A DNA stretch of 64,000 nt from Phytohabitans sp036906915 (lineage in GTDB: Bacteria; Actinomycetota; Actinomycetes; Mycobacteriales; Micromonosporaceae), in the NCBI RefSeq assembly GCF_036906915.1, contig NZ_JBAKHX010000011.1:62001-126000 (forward strand), in the 5' to 3' direction. The notes under the pieces were generated by a model. That model made no database searches. It saw nothing but the letters and a program-made list of their open reading frames with translations, and was not told the DNA's origin. Position numbers and translations under genes: made by a program. Shown here in pieces: positions 25,472 to 33,127 of this stretch; within the stretch, counting starts at the first letter, position 1; each line of letters starts with the position of its first letter.

Positions 25472-25765
25472 GTGGCACAGCAGCTTCACGTCGAGCTCGT
25501 AGCCGTCGAGGAGAAGGTCTGGACCGGTGAGGCCGAAATGGTCGTCGCCCGGACCACCGAGGGTGAGCTGGGCGTTCTGCCCGGGCATGCGCCGCTCCTT
25601 GGCCAGCTGGCCGAGCCGGGTCAGGTGCGCATCAAGCTCGCCGGTGGCGAGCAGATCACTTACGACGTGGACGGCGGTTTCCTCTCCGTCACGGGCGAGG
25701 GCGTAACGGTCCTCGCCGAGAGCGCAAGGCCGGCATCCCCGGCGTCTCCCGCCGCGACGCACTGA
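25472..25765 (+). CDS. atpC: ATP synthase F1 subunit epsilon, lacking the C-terminal helical domain
   Basis: Epsilon links gamma to the c-ring. The N-terminal beta-sandwich is normal (QLHVELVAVEEKVWTGEAEM, TEGELGVLPGHAPLLGQL, DGGFLSV). The protein ends after 97 residues with a Pro/Ser/Ala tail instead of the usual ~40-residue helical hairpin, which in other bacteria inhibits ATP hydrolysis. The GTG at 25472 is chosen because AAGGAG lies at proper spacing; another GTG is 3 nt upstream. It is separated from atpD by the LCP gene and is followed at 13 nt by the DUF2550 gene. Confidence 0.93.
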   Translation: MAQQLHVELVAVEEKVWTGEAEMVVARTTEGELGVLPGHAPLLGQLAEPGQVRIKLAGGEQITYDVDGGFLSVTGEGVTVLAESARPASPASPAATH

Positions 25766-25778
25766 TTCCGGCGCGCCG

Positions 25779-26240
25779 ATGCTGGTCTTGGAGTGGATCG
25801 GATTCGGCGTACTTTTCCTGCTTGCCGCCTCGGCGGTGCTCTTCATCCGCCGCGCGGTGATAGCCGGCGCCGGCACCATCAGGCTCAGCCTTCGCGTGTC
25901 GACGCTGCTTGTCGGGCGTGGCTGGTCGCCGGGGTTCGGCCGGTTCGTCGGTGAGGAGCTGCGCTGCTACCGGATCTTCAGCTTCGCGATCCGCCCGAAG
26001 CGGGTGCTGTCGCGGCGCGGGCTGGTGGTCGAGCGCCGCCGGAGCCCGGAGGGCCAGGAGCGTTTCTCGATGCCGGCAGACTGGGTGATCCTGCGCTGTC
26101 TCAGCCACCAGGCGCCGGTCGAGATCGCGATGGCGAAGTCGACGGTGACCGGGTTCATGTCGTGGCTCGAGGCCGCCCCGCCGGGGGCGGTCTCGTCGTT
26201 TCAGAGCCCAGGATCCTCGCCGTCGCCCCCGCCGGCCTGA
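25779..26240 (+). CDS. DUF2550 membrane protein
   Basis: This 153-residue protein has one N-terminal membrane helix (about 5-25, IGFGVLFLLAASAVLFI) and a basic soluble domain with W-SPGFGRFVGEELRCYRIFS and SRRGLVVERRR motifs. A protein of this family directly follows atpC in many actinobacteria, including mycobacteria. Its function is unknown. The C-terminus is Ser/Pro-rich. It converges with the adenosyltransferase gene 4 nt away. Confidence 0.85.
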   Translation: MLVLEWIGFGVLFLLAASAVLFIRRAVIAGAGTIRLSLRVSTLLVGRGWSPGFGRFVGEELRCYRIFSFAIRPKRVLSRRGLVVERRRSPEGQERFSMPADWVILRCLSHQAPVEIAMAKSTVTGFMSWLEAAPPGAVSSFQSPGSSPSPPPA

Positions 26241-26244
26241 GACC

Positions 26245-26811
26245 TTAGCGGTTCGCGCCCGGCACCCATACCACGTCGCCGTCGGGGTTGGCTGTTCTCG
26301 CCAGGATGAACAGCAGATCCGACAACCGGTTGAGATACTTTGCCGGGAGAGTACTGGTTCGTGTGGGGTCCGCCTCGATCAGCGCCCACGCCTTCCGCTC
26401 GGCTCGCCGCGCGATGGTGCGCGCCACGTGTAGCAGGGCGGCGCCCGGCGTGCCGCCCGGTAGCACGAAGGAGTTCAAAGTGGACAGCCGGTCGTTGAAC
26501 TCGTCACACCATCCTTCGAGGCGCGTGACGTACTCCTCGGTGACCCGCAGGGCGATCTCCGACTCCAGGTCCGGGTTGCCCAGATCGGCCCCCGCGTCGA
26601 AGAGGTCGTGCTGCACCCGGGTCAGCACGGCGCCGACCTCGTCGGAGAGCTGGCCGAGCGCCAGCGCCACCCCGATGGCCGCGTTGCACTCGTCGACGTC
26701 GGCGTACGCGGCGATGCGCGGATCGGTCTTCGGCACCAGCTCGTTGTTGACGAGCCGGGTCGAGCCGGTGTCGCCGGCCTTCGTGTAAATACGGGTCAGG
26801 TGCACTGCCAT
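26245..26811 (-). CDS. pduO: PduO-type cob(I)alamin adenosyltransferase
   Basis: This enzyme transfers the adenosyl group of ATP to cob(I)alamin, making coenzyme B12. It has 188 residues. The ATP-binding N-terminus is TRIYTKAGDTGSTRLV, and the conserved helix motif is ARTIARRAERKAW. The ATG at 26809-26811 is chosen because it gives the family N-terminus and because TAGGCT lies 7 nt before it, indicating a leaderless mRNA; longer in-frame starts would run through the divergent murA gene. Its product serves B12 enzymes such as the ethylmalonyl-CoA mutase encoded at 31104. Confidence 0.94.
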   Translation of the reverse strand: MAVHLTRIYTKAGDTGSTRLVNNELVPKTDPRIAAYADVDECNAAIGVALALGQLSDEVGAVLTRVQHDLFDAGADLGNPDLESEIALRVTEEYVTRLEGWCDEFNDRLSTLNSFVLPGGTPGAALLHVARTIARRAERKAWALIEADPTRTSTLPAKYLNRLSDLLFILARTANPDGDVVWVPGANR

Positions 26812-26818
26812 GAGCCTC

Positions 26819-26847
26819 AGCCTAGAACGCCTCGCGGCCTCTACGAT
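26819..26847. promoter_or_regulatory. overlapping divergent leaderless promoters of pduO and murA
   Basis: The minus-strand -10 box TAGGCT (26819-26824) lies 7 nt before the pduO ATG. The plus-strand -10 box TACGAT (26842-26847) lies 7 nt before the murA GTG. Exactly 17 nt separate them, so each -10 occupies the place where the other promoter's -35 would be. Confidence 0.6.
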
Positions 26848-26854
26848 GGCCGGC

Positions 26855-28135
26855 GTGGATGTGATCCAGGTACACGGCGGTGCCCGGCTGGCCGGTGAGG
26901 TGTCGGTGGTGGGTGCGAAGAACTCGGCGCTCAAGCTGATGGCGGCGGCTCTGCTCGCCCCGGGAGAGTCAGTGATCACCAACGTCCCCCGGATCACGGA
27001 CATCGCGATCATGGCCGAGGTGCTGCGCCGGCTCGGCTGCGCTGTCTCGTACGACGATGGCGATGTCACGATCGAGACTCCCGTGGAGCCGGGCACCGAG
27101 GCCGACTACGACCTCGTACGCCGGCTGCGCGCGTCGATCTGCGTGCTCGGGCCGCTGCTGGCCAGGCGCGGGTATGTGCGGGTGGCCCACCCGGGCGGCG
27201 ACGCGATCGGGTCACGCGGCCTCGACATGCACGTCGACGGGCTGGCCCGGATGGGCGCCGAGATCTCCGGTGAGCATGGGTTCGTCATCGCCTCGGCGCC
27301 GCGCGGGCTGCGGGGCGCGACGATCTGGCTGGACTTCCCGAGCGTCGGCGCCACCGAAAACCTGCTGATGGCGGCAGTGCTCGCCCGGGGCGAGACGGTG
27401 ATCGACAACGCCGCACGCGAGCCGGAGATCGTCGACATCTGCGCGATGCTCACCGCGATGGGCGCCCGGATCGAGGGCGCCGGCACGTCCACCCTGCACG
27501 TCCAGGGCGTCAACGAGCTGCGACCGGTGCGGCACGCCACGGTCGGCGACCGCATCGTGGCCGGCACCTGGGCGTTCGGCGCTGCGATGACGCGCGGCGA
27601 CGTGACCGTGACCGGGGTCGACGCGGCACACCTGGAGATCGCGCTCGACAAGGTGGTGGCGGCGGGCGGCCTGGTGGAGGCCCTGCCAGACGGCTTCCGG
27701 GTGCGGATGGACCGCCGCCCGACCTCGGTCGACGTGGTCACGTTGCCGTTCCCGGGCTTCCCGACCGACCTGCTGCCGATGGCGATCGGGCTGGCGGCGG
27801 TCAGCGACGGGGCGTCCCTGATCACCGAAAACATCTTCGACGGGCGCTTCATGTTCGTAAACGAGATGGCCCGGCTGGGCGCCGACATCCGCACCGATGG
27901 CCATCACGCGGTCGTGCAGGGCCGGGAGCGGCTGTCGAGCGCGCCGGTGGCGGCTACGGACATCCGCGCCGGCGCCGGGTTGGTGATCGCCGCGTTGTGC
28001 GCCGACGGGATGACCGAGGTGTCGCGCGTGCACCACATCGACCGCGGCTACCCCGGCTTCGTGGCTGATCTCCGCCGTCTCGGCGTCAAGATCGAGCGCG
28101 TCGAGGCCCCAGAAGACCCCACTTTCACATTCTGA
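26855..28135 (+). CDS. murA: UDP-N-acetylglucosamine 1-carboxyvinyltransferase, Asp-type
   Basis: MurA transfers enolpyruvate from PEP to UDP-GlcNAc, the first committed step of peptidoglycan synthesis. It has 426 residues. The N-terminus is DVIQVHGGARLAGEV then GAKNSALKLMAAALL. The active-site loop reads PGGDAIGSRGLDMH: Asp116 replaces the usual Cys115, the change that makes the mycobacterial enzyme insensitive to fosfomycin. I chose the GTG at 26855 because it matches the family start and follows TACGAT at 7 nt; an in-frame ATG overlaps that box. The gene order after pduO is conserved in actinobacteria. Confidence 0.95.
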   Translation: MDVIQVHGGARLAGEVSVVGAKNSALKLMAAALLAPGESVITNVPRITDIAIMAEVLRRLGCAVSYDDGDVTIETPVEPGTEADYDLVRRLRASICVLGPLLARRGYVRVAHPGGDAIGSRGLDMHVDGLARMGAEISGEHGFVIASAPRGLRGATIWLDFPSVGATENLLMAAVLARGETVIDNAAREPEIVDICAMLTAMGARIEGAGTSTLHVQGVNELRPVRHATVGDRIVAGTWAFGAAMTRGDVTVTGVDAAHLEIALDKVVAAGGLVEALPDGFRVRMDRRPTSVDVVTLPFPGFPTDLLPMAIGLAAVSDGASLITENIFDGRFMFVNEMARLGADIRTDGHHAVVQGRERLSSAPVAATDIRAGAGLVIAALCADGMTEVSRVHHIDRGYPGFVADLRRLGVKIERVEAPEDPTFTF

Positions 28136-28138
28136 CCC

Positions 28139-28468
28139 TCACGATGGGGGTGGCGCGGGGTGGTCCAGGACTTGGCGGGCGCGGTCGGCGTCGTCGGGAA
28201 AGACCAGCACGTTGATCAACCCGTCCATCCCCACCGCGACCGTTGATCTGATGCCGGCCTGAGCCAGCGCGCTCCGCACCCCGGCCGCCGTATCCGACCG
28301 GTCGGCCAGCGCCGCGACCCGGAGAAGCCCGAAGTCGTCCAGGACCGGCGACGGCTCGTGCCGCACCGCGTCCCGCCCCAGCGCCCGGCGCAGCACCACG
28401 GCGAGTACTCCGACGACCGCGACCGCGATCACCGGCCCCGCGAGGTACCAGCCGTCGCTGATGGCCAT
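28139..28468 (-). CDS. small membrane-anchored hypothetical protein
   Basis: This 109-residue protein has an N-terminal membrane helix (about 6-28) and a soluble part with an alternating alpha/beta pattern (FGLLRVAALADRSDTAAGVR, ...LINVLVFPDDADRARQVL). The last part resembles small DUF2007-like domains, but only loosely. It converges with murA (3-nt gap) and is divergent from the dehydrogenase gene. A TAGTGT hexamer 12 nt before the ATG may be its -10 box, giving a very short leader. The function is unknown. Confidence 0.7.
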   Translation of the reverse strand: MAISDGWYLAGPVIAVAVVGVLAVVLRRALGRDAVRHEPSPVLDDFGLLRVAALADRSDTAAGVRSALAQAGIRSTVAVGMDGLINVLVFPDDADRARQVLDHPAPPPS

Positions 28469-28503
28469 GGCGACAGTGTGACACTACAAGGTCACCCTGA
28501 ATG

Positions 28504-28530
28504 GTCGTTTAGAGTTCCAAAGGGAACGAC
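28504..28530. promoter_or_regulatory. inverted repeat before the 3-hydroxybutyryl-CoA dehydrogenase gene
   Basis: GTCGTT (28504-28509) and AACGAC (28525-28530) are complementary and flank an inner GTTCC/GGAAC pair. A TAGAGT hexamer (28510-28515) lies inside, placed as a -10 box. A repressor binding here would block the promoter. Confidence 0.4.
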
Positions 28531-28543
28531 TGGAGGAGGGCAC

Positions 28544-29392
28544 ATGGCGGGGCGACTGGCGGTCATCGGGGCCGGTCTGATGGGTTCGGGCATCGCACAG
28601 GTGGCGGCCCAGGCAGGCTGGCAGGTGACCATCCGCGACCTGGACGACGCGGCGCTGAAGCGCGGGGTCGACGGCATCCGCGCGTCGCTGTCGAAGTTCG
28701 CCGCGAAGGGCGTGATCGGCGCTGACGACGTGGACGCGGCCGTCGGCCGGATCTCGACGACGACCGACCTCGACGCGGCGGCCGAGGCGGACATCGTGGT
28801 GGAGGCGGTGTTCGAGCGGCTGGAGATCAAGCACGAGGTGTTCCGCCAGCTCGACAAGGTCTGCAAGGCGGGTGCGGTGCTGGCCACGAACACTAGCGCC
28901 ATACCGGTCACGCAGATCGCGGCGGTGACACAACGCCCAGAGTGGGTCGTTGGCACCCATTTCTTCTCGCCGGTGCCGATGATGAAGCTCTGCGAGCTCG
29001 TACGCGGATACAAGACCTCCGACGAGGCGCTGGCCGCCGCCAAGGCGTTCGCCGAGGAGATCGGCAAGACGTGCATCGTGGTCAACCGCGACGTCGCCGG
29101 CTTCGTCACCACCCGGCTGATCGCCGCGCTCGTGGTCGAGGCGGTCAAGCTGGTCGAGTCGGGCGTGGTCAGTCCGGAAGACCTGGACGTGGCGTGCAAG
29201 CTAGGTTTCGGCCACGCCATGGGCCCCTTGGCTACGACCGACCTGACCGGCGTAGACGTCCTACTTCACGCGACGAAGAACATCTACACCGACACAGCCG
29301 ACGAGAAGTTCTTCCCTCCGGAGCTGCTTCAGCGCATGGTGACGGCCGGCGACCTGGGCCGAAAGTCCGGCCGCGGCTTCTACGAGTACTGA
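28544..29392 (+). CDS. 3-hydroxybutyryl-CoA dehydrogenase
   Basis: This enzyme interconverts acetoacetyl-CoA and (S)-3-hydroxybutyryl-CoA with NAD(P). It has 282 residues and one 3HCDH module: Rossmann motif VIGAGLMGSGIAQVAAQAG, catalytic region FFSPVPMMKLCELV with the His of GTHFFS, and a C-terminal domain with GFGHAMGPL and GRKSGRGFYEY. The ATG is set by GGAGGAGGG. A longer in-frame reading begins inside the divergent gene and is rejected. It may feed the same C4-CoA pathway as the mutase at 31104. Confidence 0.92.
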   Translation: MAGRLAVIGAGLMGSGIAQVAAQAGWQVTIRDLDDAALKRGVDGIRASLSKFAAKGVIGADDVDAAVGRISTTTDLDAAAEADIVVEAVFERLEIKHEVFRQLDKVCKAGAVLATNTSAIPVTQIAAVTQRPEWVVGTHFFSPVPMMKLCELVRGYKTSDEALAAAKAFAEEIGKTCIVVNRDVAGFVTTRLIAALVVEAVKLVESGVVSPEDLDVACKLGFGHAMGPLATTDLTGVDVLLHATKNIYTDTADEKFFPPELLQRMVTAGDLGRKSGRGFYEY

Positions 29393-29404
29393 TCCCGGCG
29401 CGCC

Positions 29405-30184
29405 TTAGCGGTCCAGGGACCAGCGGAAGGTGCGTAGGCAGAGCACCAGGCCGATCACGCACCACGCTGTGAGGATCAGGGCCACCTTGCCCAGCTCCCA
29501 CGAGCCCGCCGGTTCCTGGGCCGCGAAGCTCTCGGGCAGGAAGACCGAGCGCAGGCCCTGGCACATCCACTTCAGAGGGAACAGCGCCGCGACCTGCTGC
29601 ATCCACACCGGCAGGTCGGTGAAGACGAAGAACACCCCGGAGATGAACTGCAGGACCAGGGCCACCGGGGTCGCCGTCGCCGTGGCGCCGCGCGCGGTGC
29701 GCGACACCGACGAGAACGCGATCCCGCACAGCGTGCACGCGGTCAGCCCCAGCACGGTCACCCAGCCGAACGTCAGCCACCTGCCCACCGTCGATGGCAG
29801 CTCCAGCCCGAAGAACCCCACGGACACCGCGAGCAGCAGCGCGATCTCCACGACCGCGATCGCCGCCACCATGATGACCTTGCCGGCGAAATACGCCCAT
29901 TTGGGCATGGGTGTCCCGCGCAGCCGCTTCAGCACGCCCCGGTCCCGCTCGATCGGGATCTGGATCGCCAGGCTCTGGAACCCCACGGTCATCAGCCCGG
30001 TCGCGATCATCCCGGTCACGAAGTACTGCGTGAAGCTCACACCCGGCGTGATGTCCCACGTGAAGATCGACGCGAAGATCAGAATCATGATGACCGGGAA
30101 CGCCATCGTGAAGACGACCGACTCCCGGCTGCGCAGGAACTGCCTGATCTCCAGTGCACCCTGCCGCTGAGCCAGCCCGATCAC
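29405..30184 (-). CDS. ABC-2 type exporter permease
   Basis: This 259-residue membrane protein has six hydrophobic segments (near 26-44, 55-75, 105-128, 138-160, 170-190, 230-250) and the ABC-2 pattern LKRLRGTPMPKWAYFAGK. Its GTG start overlaps the stop of the ATPase gene by 4 nt (GTGA). The pair resembles DrrAB-type exporters of drugs, lipids or antibiotics; the substrate is unknown. It converges with the dehydrogenase gene. Confidence 0.88.
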   Translation of the reverse strand: MIGLAQRQGALEIRQFLRSRESVVFTMAFPVIMILIFASIFTWDITPGVSFTQYFVTGMIATGLMTVGFQSLAIQIPIERDRGVLKRLRGTPMPKWAYFAGKVIMVAAIAVVEIALLLAVSVGFFGLELPSTVGRWLTFGWVTVLGLTACTLCGIAFSSVSRTARGATATATPVALVLQFISGVFFVFTDLPVWMQQVAALFPLKWMCQGLRSVFLPESFAAQEPAGSWELGKVALILTAWCVIGLVLCLRTFRWSLDR

Positions 30185-31026
30185 GCCTTCTCTCCGATCA
30201 TTCGCAGGTAGACGTCTTCGAGCGTCGGTCGGGTGACGGTCAGTTCCGGCACTTCGCCGCCGAAGCGCGCGGCCAATTCGGCCACCAGCGCCGTCGGCGT
30301 CTCGCTCTCGGTCGCCTCGACAGCTCCTTCTTTGGTACGCCAGGCGACCGTTGCCGGAGCCTGATGGCGATTGCCCAGCCGGCTCGGCGGAGCCACCTCG
30401 ACCAGCTCTCCCCGGGCGATCACGCCCACCCGGTCCGCGAGCGCCTCAGCCTCGTCCAGATAGTGCGTGGTCAGCAGGATCGTCGTACCGGCGCCCGCCA
30501 GATCCCGGATCAGCTCCCAGAACTCGCGCCGCGCCTCCGGGTCGAAGCCGGTCGTCGGCTCGTCGAGGAACAGCAGTTCGGGGCGGCCAACGATGCCCAG
30601 CGCCACGTCGAGCCGGCGCTTCTGCCCGCCGGAGAGCGTGCGGGTGCGCGTGCGCGCCTTCTCGGTGAGCCCGACCCGGGCGATCACCCGGTCAGGGTCG
30701 TCCGCGGACGGGTAGAAGCCCGCGAAGTGGCGCACCACCTCGGCGACGGTCAGCTCGTCGAACTCTCCGGTGCCCTGGAGCACGATGCCCACCCGGGCCC
30801 GCCAGGCGGCGCCCGCCTTGTCGGGGTCCTCGCCGAGCACGAGCACCTCGCCCGCGTCCCGCCGCCGGTAGCCCTCCAGGATCTCCACCGTCGTCGTCTT
30901 GCCGGCGCCGTTCGGCCCCAGCAGCGCGAACACCTCGCCCTTGCGCACCTGGAGGTCGAGCCCGGCCACGGCCGTGACGTCGGCGTACGCCTTGCGCAGC
31001 CCATGCACGGAGATCGCGGAATCCAT
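30181..31026 (-). CDS. ABC transporter ATP-binding protein (DrrA-like)
   Basis: This 281-residue ATPase powers the permease at 29405. Walker A is LLGPNGAGKTTTVEILEG, the signature is TLSGGQKRRLDVALG, Walker B is LLFLDEPTTGFDP, and the H-loop is LLTTHYLDEAE. A C-terminal DUF4162-like segment follows (PELTVTRPTLEDVYLRMIG). I start at the ATG 31024-31026 (MDSAISVHG) because TAGTGT lies 6 nt upstream, indicating a leaderless message. The in-frame GTG two codons earlier is less likely. Confidence 0.92.
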   Translation of the reverse strand: MDSAISVHGLRKAYADVTAVAGLDLQVRKGEVFALLGPNGAGKTTTVEILEGYRRRDAGEVLVLGEDPDKAGAAWRARVGIVLQGTGEFDELTVAEVVRHFAGFYPSADDPDRVIARVGLTEKARTRTRTLSGGQKRRLDVALGIVGRPELLFLDEPTTGFDPEARREFWELIRDLAGAGTTILLTTHYLDEAEALADRVGVIARGELVEVAPPSRLGNRHQAPATVAWRTKEGAVEATESETPTALVAELAARFGGEVPELTVTRPTLEDVYLRMIGEKA

Positions 31027-31032
31027 GGGCAC

Positions 31033-31038
31033 ACACTA
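31033..31038 (-). promoter_or_regulatory. -10 box of leaderless ABC exporter promoter
   Basis: TAGTGT on the minus strand, 6 nt before the ATG at 31026. No Shine-Dalgarno sequence. Confidence 0.6.
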
Positions 31039-31091
31039 TGGACCGGCCGGCTGTGCGGTTTTTCACCGGCCCTAGTGACTTAACGGTAACT

Positions 31092-31097
31092 TAGACT
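31092..31097 (+). promoter_or_regulatory. -10 box of leaderless ecm promoter
   Basis: TAGACT, 6 nt (ccgaac), then the ATG at 31104. No Shine-Dalgarno sequence. Divergent from the ABC exporter promoter 54 nt away. Confidence 0.65.
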
Positions 31098-31103
31098 CCG
31101 AAC

Positions 31104-33104
31104 ATGGAGAGCCGTCTGCCGGAGCGCGACCGCCCATGGGTGATGCGGACCTACGCCGGGCACTCCTCGGCCGCCGCGACCAACGCCCTCTTCCGCCGCA
31201 ACCTGGGCAAAGGCCAGACCGGGCTGTCGGTCGCCTTCGACCTGCCCACCCAGACCGGATACGACCCCGACGACGTGATGGCCGCCGGTGAGGTCGGCCG
31301 GGTCGGGGTGCCAGTGGCGCACCTGGGGGACGCGCGGGCCCTCTTCGACGGCATCCCGCTCGCCGAGGCCAACACCTCCATGACGATCAACGCGACGGCC
31401 ATGTGGCTGCTCGCCCTCTACGTCGTGGCCGCCGAGGAGCAGGGCACACCGCCGGCCACGCTCGCCGGCACCACACAGAACGACATCGTCAAGGAGTACC
31501 TGTCCCGCGGCACGTACATCTTCCCGCCCGCGCCGTCGCTGCGGCTGACCACCGACACGATCGCCTGGGCGGTCACCAACTGTCCCAAGTGGAACCCCAT
31601 CAACGTGTGCTCGTACCACCTCCAGGAGGCGGGCGCGACGCCCGTGCAGGAGGTCGGGTTCGCGCTGGCGACCGCCGTGGCCGTACTCGACGCGGTGCGC
31701 GACGGCGGTCAGGTGCCGCCCAAGCGGATGGGCGACGTCGTGCAGCGGGTCTCGTTCTTCGTCAACGCCGGCGTGCGGTTCGTCGAGGAACTCGCGAAGA
31801 TGCGGGCGTTCGCCGCGCTGTGGGACGACCTGACCCGCGAGCGGTACGGCATTACCGAGCCGAAGCAGCGCCGGTTCCGGTACGGCGTGCAGGTGAACTC
31901 GCTCGGCCTTACCGAGGCGCAGCCGGAAAACAACATCCAGCGGATTGTGCTGGAGATGCTCGGCGTGACCCTCTCCCGCAGCGCGCGGGCCCGCGCGGTC
32001 CAGCTGCCGGCCTGGAACGAGGCGCTGGGCCTGCCACGCCCGTGGGACCAGCAGTGGTCCCTGCGGATGCAGCAGGTCCTCGCCTACGAGTCGGATCTGT
32101 TGGAGTATCCGGACCTCTTCGACGGCTCGCACGTCGTGGAAGGGCTGGTGTCGTCCATCGTGGACGGCGCCCGGATCGAGCTGGAGAAGATCCTGGACCT
32201 GGGCGGCGTGGTGGCCGCCGTGGAGACCGGGTACCTCAAGAGCGCGCTGGTGTCGTCGCTCGCCGACCGGCGCCGCCGCATGGAGTCGGGCACCGACGTC
32301 GTGGTGGGCGTGAACCGGTTCCAGGAGACCGAGCCGTCGCCGCTCACCGCCGCCGGTGCGGAGGCGATCGAGCAGGTCGACCCCGCCGTGGAGCAGGCCG
32401 CCACCGCTTCGGTGCGGGAATGGCGAGCCGGTCGTGACCAGTCCGAGGTGGACGCGGCGCTGGCCGCGTTGCGTGAAGGCGCCGCCAGCACGGCGAACCT
32501 GATGGACGCGACGCTCGCGTGCGTGCGGGCCGGCGTGACCACCGGCGAGTGGGCGGGGGTGCTGCGCGAGGCGTTCGGCGAGTACCGGGCGCCGACCGGA
32601 CTGTCCGCCGCGACGGTGTCCACAAGCGACACGACGCTTTCGGTCGTGCGAGAACGCGTCCGGCGGACCGCCGGCGCGCTCGGCACCGGGCGGCTGCGCC
32701 TGCTGGTCGGCAAGCCTGGTCTCGACGGCCACTCCAACGGTGCCGAGCAGATCGCGGTGCGTGCCCGGGACGCCGGCTTCGAGGTTGTGTACCAGGGCAT
32801 CCGGCTCACCCCGGCGCAGATCGTGTCGGCCGCGGTCGAGGAGGACGTCGACCTGGTCGGGCTGTCCGTGCTGTCCGGGTCGCACCTGGCGGTCGTACCG
32901 GCGGTGCTGGACGGTCTGCGGGCCGCCGGCCGTGCCGACCTGCCGGTGGTGGTCGGCGGCATCATCCCCCAGGCGGACGCCGGCAAGCTACGCGAGGCCG
33001 GGGTGGCGCGGGTCTTCACACCCAAGGACTTCGCGCTGAACGCGATCCTCGACGACCTGGTAACGGTCGTGCGGGAGGCCAACGGCCTCCCGCACGACTG
33101 CTGA
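31104..33104 (+). CDS. ecm: ethylmalonyl-CoA mutase (MeaA-type), B12-dependent
   Basis: This 666-residue mutase has the catalytic barrel and the B12 domain in one chain. The barrel begins MRTYAGHSSAAATNALFRRN and LSVAFDLPTQTGYD, with NTSMTINATAMWLLAL. The B12 domain near 540-660 has the His-on motif GLDGHSNGAEQIA (DxHxxG), then SVLSGSH and VVVGGIIP. The length and N-terminus match MeaA/ethylmalonyl-CoA mutase, which converts ethylmalonyl-CoA to methylsuccinyl-CoA, better than methylmalonyl-CoA mutase large subunits. crotonyl-CoA carboxylase/reductase is not nearby. The message looks leaderless. A 15-bp hairpin is embedded in its last codons. Confidence 0.88.
   Translation: MESRLPERDRPWVMRTYAGHSSAAATNALFRRNLGKGQTGLSVAFDLPTQTGYDPDDVMAAGEVGRVGVPVAHLGDARALFDGIPLAEANTSMTINATAMWLLALYVVAAEEQGTPPATLAGTTQNDIVKEYLSRGTYIFPPAPSLRLTTDTIAWAVTNCPKWNPINVCSYHLQEAGATPVQEVGFALATAVAVLDAVRDGGQVPPKRMGDVVQRVSFFVNAGVRFVEELAKMRAFAALWDDLTRERYGITEPKQRRFRYGVQVNSLGLTEAQPENNIQRIVLEMLGVTLSRSARARAVQLPAWNEALGLPRPWDQQWSLRMQQVLAYESDLLEYPDLFDGSHVVEGLVSSIVDGARIELEKILDLGGVVAAVETGYLKSALVSSLADRRRRMESGTDVVVGVNRFQETEPSPLTAAGAEAIEQVDPAVEQAATASVREWRAGRDQSEVDAALAALREGAASTANLMDATLACVRAGVTTGEWAGVLREAFGEYRAPTGLSAATVSTSDTTLSVVRERVRRTAGALGTGRLRLLVGKPGLDGHSNGAEQIAVRARDAGFEVVYQGIRLTPAQIVSAAVEEDVDLVGLSVLSGSHLAVVPAVLDGLRAAGRADLPVVVGGIIPQADAGKLREAGVARVFTPKDFALNAILDDLVTVVREANGLPHDC
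33066..33098. terminator. perfect 15-bp hairpin in the 3' end of ecm
   Basis: GTCGTGCGGGAGGCC (33066-33080), loop AAC, then its exact complement (33084-33098). The stem ends 3 nt before the ecm stop codon and lies between convergent ecm and the GH43 gene, so it probably acts as a terminator or transcript stabiliser for both. No T-run is present. Confidence 0.65.
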
Positions 33105-33127
33105 TCCTTCGGTCAGTAACTGACTGC

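Noticed and set aside
29680..31020. DNA between murA and nucS checked for the rRNA operon found near murA in mycobacteria
   Set aside because: No 16S or 23S sequence is present; the interval is filled by protein genes.
31039..31091. Cobalamin riboswitch sought before ecm and pduO
   Set aside because: Both messages appear leaderless, and no B12-box-like conserved stretch is present.
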